Assembly: GCA_910579325.1 (NCBI GenBank)
Contig: CAJTTU010000035.1
Coordinates: forward strand, 1-32,073
Reading direction: 5' to 3'
Length of the DNA: 32,073 bases
Origin: an uncultured Lachnospiraceae bacterium
GTDB taxonomy: Bacteria > Bacillota > Clostridia > Lachnospirales > Lachnospiraceae
This document shows, one piece after another, positions 31,422-32,073 of this stretch. The notes under the pieces are model-generated. The model was not told the DNA's origin. It was given only the letters and a program-made list of their open reading frames with translations, and ran no database searches. The stretch's first letter is position 1. Each line of letters opens with the position of its first letter. The translations under genes were made by a program, and so were the position numbers.

Positions 31422-31790
31422 ATGGATTTTGAATATTTTTATGGGAAACAGAGCAGCCAGTATGCTTTTTACCGCATACCGAAACAGTTATTTACGGAAA
31501 GCCAGTTTGATGCGCTGTCAATCGGGGCAAAGCTGCTTTATGGAATGATGATTGACCGCATGGAGCTGTCACAGAAAAACGGGTGGATTGATAAGCATGG
31601 AAGGGCATACATATATTTCACAGTTGATGAGGTAAAGGACAGATTTCATTGTGCCAATGACAAGGCTGTGAAGCTGATGAAGGAACTTGATAGTGACAAA
31701 GGGATAGGCTTAATCGAAAGCGTAAGGCAGGGATTGGGAAAACCGAATATTATTTATGTCAAAAATTTTGTGAGCGGTTCACAGGTGTAG
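31422..31790 (+). CDS. RepA_N-type replication initiator, short or truncated
   Basis: 123 aa beginning MDFEYFYGKQSSQYAFYRIP, followed by LFTESQFDALSIGAKLLYGM, MIDRMELSQKNGWIDKHGRA and YIYFTVDEVKDRFHCANDKA. This is the N-terminal winged-helix domain of RepA_N replication initiators of Firmicute plasmids and integrative elements. The stop after FVSGSQV leaves only this domain; usual members are about 250-320 aa, so the gene is probably truncated. Start: the GGGGGAA site best serves ATG 31412, which runs only MPNNGF before TGA; the RepA frame ATG at 31422 lies 10 bases on. This may be coupled re-initiation or a slipped start. Confidence 0.75.
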   Translation: MDFEYFYGKQSSQYAFYRIPKQLFTESQFDALSIGAKLLYGMMIDRMELSQKNGWIDKHGRAYIYFTVDEVKDRFHCANDKAVKLMKELDSDKGIGLIESVRQGLGKPNIIYVKNFVSGSQV

Positions 31791-31843
31791 GAAATATCTT
31801 TTATGTAAGATAGATAGGAATGAGAGGGATTCCGCCGTAGCAG

Positions 31844-31993
31844 GCATTGTGGAAATGTCGTATAACTGGCTGTATATGGAGTTGTGGATAACTCTGTTTG
31901 CAGGATGTGGGAAAGCCGCACTTTGCTTTTCCATGTGCTGTGAACTTAAGTTATCCATGACTCCATAGCCAGTTATGCACATTTCCATGATGC
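31844..31993. repeat. Large inverted repeat, candidate replication origin
   Basis: Left arm 31844-31893 and right arm 31949-31993 are imperfect inverted copies: both read GCAT..TGGAAATGT..ATAACTGGCT, then ATGGAGT..TGGATAACT when the right arm is read on the minus strand. The central part can form a second hairpin (GGGAAAGC with GCTTTTCC, 31909-31932). It could extrude as a cruciform or fold as single-stranded DNA. The location just after repA suggests an origin of replication or single-strand initiation. Confidence 0.65.
31883..31891 (-). promoter_or_regulatory. DnaA box in the inverted repeat
   Basis: TGTGGATAA, the exact reverse complement of the consensus DnaA box TTATCCACA. The matching place in the right arm reads TTATCCATG, a degenerate copy. 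Confidence 0.5.
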
Positions 31994-32029
31994 AAGGGAA
32001 GGATTTAGGATAGGATTGATATGATTGAT

Positions 32030-32066
32030 TCAGTATGATTATACTCAGTATAGTTAATATCAGTAT
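32030..32066. repeat. 15-bp direct repeats (iteron-like)
   Basis: TCAGTAT occurs at 32030, 32045 and 32060, at exactly 15-bp spacing, in an AT-rich stretch that runs off the window. This resembles iterons or an unwinding element, or the 5-codon repeats inside RepA_N genes, where origins are known to lie. Confidence 0.5.
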
Positions 32067-32073
32067 TGTTACA

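Noticed and set aside
1..32073. tRNA, rRNA or CRISPR array
   Set aside because: No tRNA-like T-loop consensus, rRNA sequence or regularly spaced 25-40 bp repeats were seen on either strand; a covariance-model scan was not possible here.

Overview
The window looks like a chromosome segment of an anaerobic gut Firmicute, most likely a Lachnospiraceae/Clostridium-group member. Reasons seen in the sequence: strong AGGAGG-type ribosome binding sites, a tryptophan T-box leader, a DUF4860-type pilus operon, a 2-enoate-reductase-type flavoenzyme with a divergent PadR regulator, and a RepA_N-type mobile element at the right edge. This assignment is inference; no rRNA or marker gene is present.

Layout. 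1-5402: a 5'-cut metallophosphoesterase, a membrane-anchored rhodanese, a small basic protein, a reverse-strand Uma2-family nuclease, the RNA ligase RtcB, two tandem XRE regulators and a helical DIP1984-like protein. 5403-11413 is an accessory island: a structured non-coding stretch that looks like a terminator followed by the 5' end of a group IIC intron, then a reverse-strand two-gene module (a TIR / transmembrane / beta-propeller protein and a two-TM channel-like protein with Rossmann domains and a C-terminal RyR domain), and a divergent Sel1-repeat pseudogene. 11548-13648: peroxide-stress genes bcp and yaaA with overlapping ends, then a nitroreductase and a strong terminator. 13658-18806 (reverse): a compact type IV filament operon (PilC/GspF, four small membrane or pilin-like proteins, one PilT-like ATPase) and a transglutaminase-like lipoprotein. 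19104-22136: an iron-siderophore/heme/corrinoid ABC importer (binding lipoprotein, permease, ATPase), convergent with an N-acetylmuramoyl-L-alanine amidase lipoprotein. 23549-25079: the decayed remains of a response regulator / ABC transporter / histidine kinase locus, with a nonsense codon, internal deletions, an ABC-kinase fusion and a frameshift. 25080-27873: the flavin reductase and divergent PadR regulator sharing one palindromic operator. 28213-30165: TrpB2 behind a tryptophan T-box. 30208 to about 30940: a 5'-truncated SLC13-type transporter, cut off where a mobile element begins. 30986-32073: a small element protein, a short RepA-like initiator, a large inverted repeat with a DnaA box, and 15-bp direct repeats, together resembling a plasmid or ICE replication origin.

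How the parts work together. The best candidate for a poorly described system is the TIR plus channel/RyR pair at 6044-10357. The TIR domain keeps the glutamate expected of an NAD-cleaving enzyme, and its partner has channel-like topology with nucleotide-binding folds, so an NAD-derived signal acting on a membrane effector is a reasonable hypothesis. The clearest regulatory finding is at 27165-27232: a perfect CAACATGT-N8-ACATGTTG palindrome overlaps the -35 boxes of two divergent promoters and contains the ATGT-N8-ACAT core known for PadR operators. The T-box upstream of trpB reads TGG as specifier and carries a TGGC acceptor-pairing bulge, both consistent with tRNA-Trp. Several genes here are broken (Sel1 protein, response regulator, ABC/kinase fusion, transporter), so parts of the window appear to be eroding.
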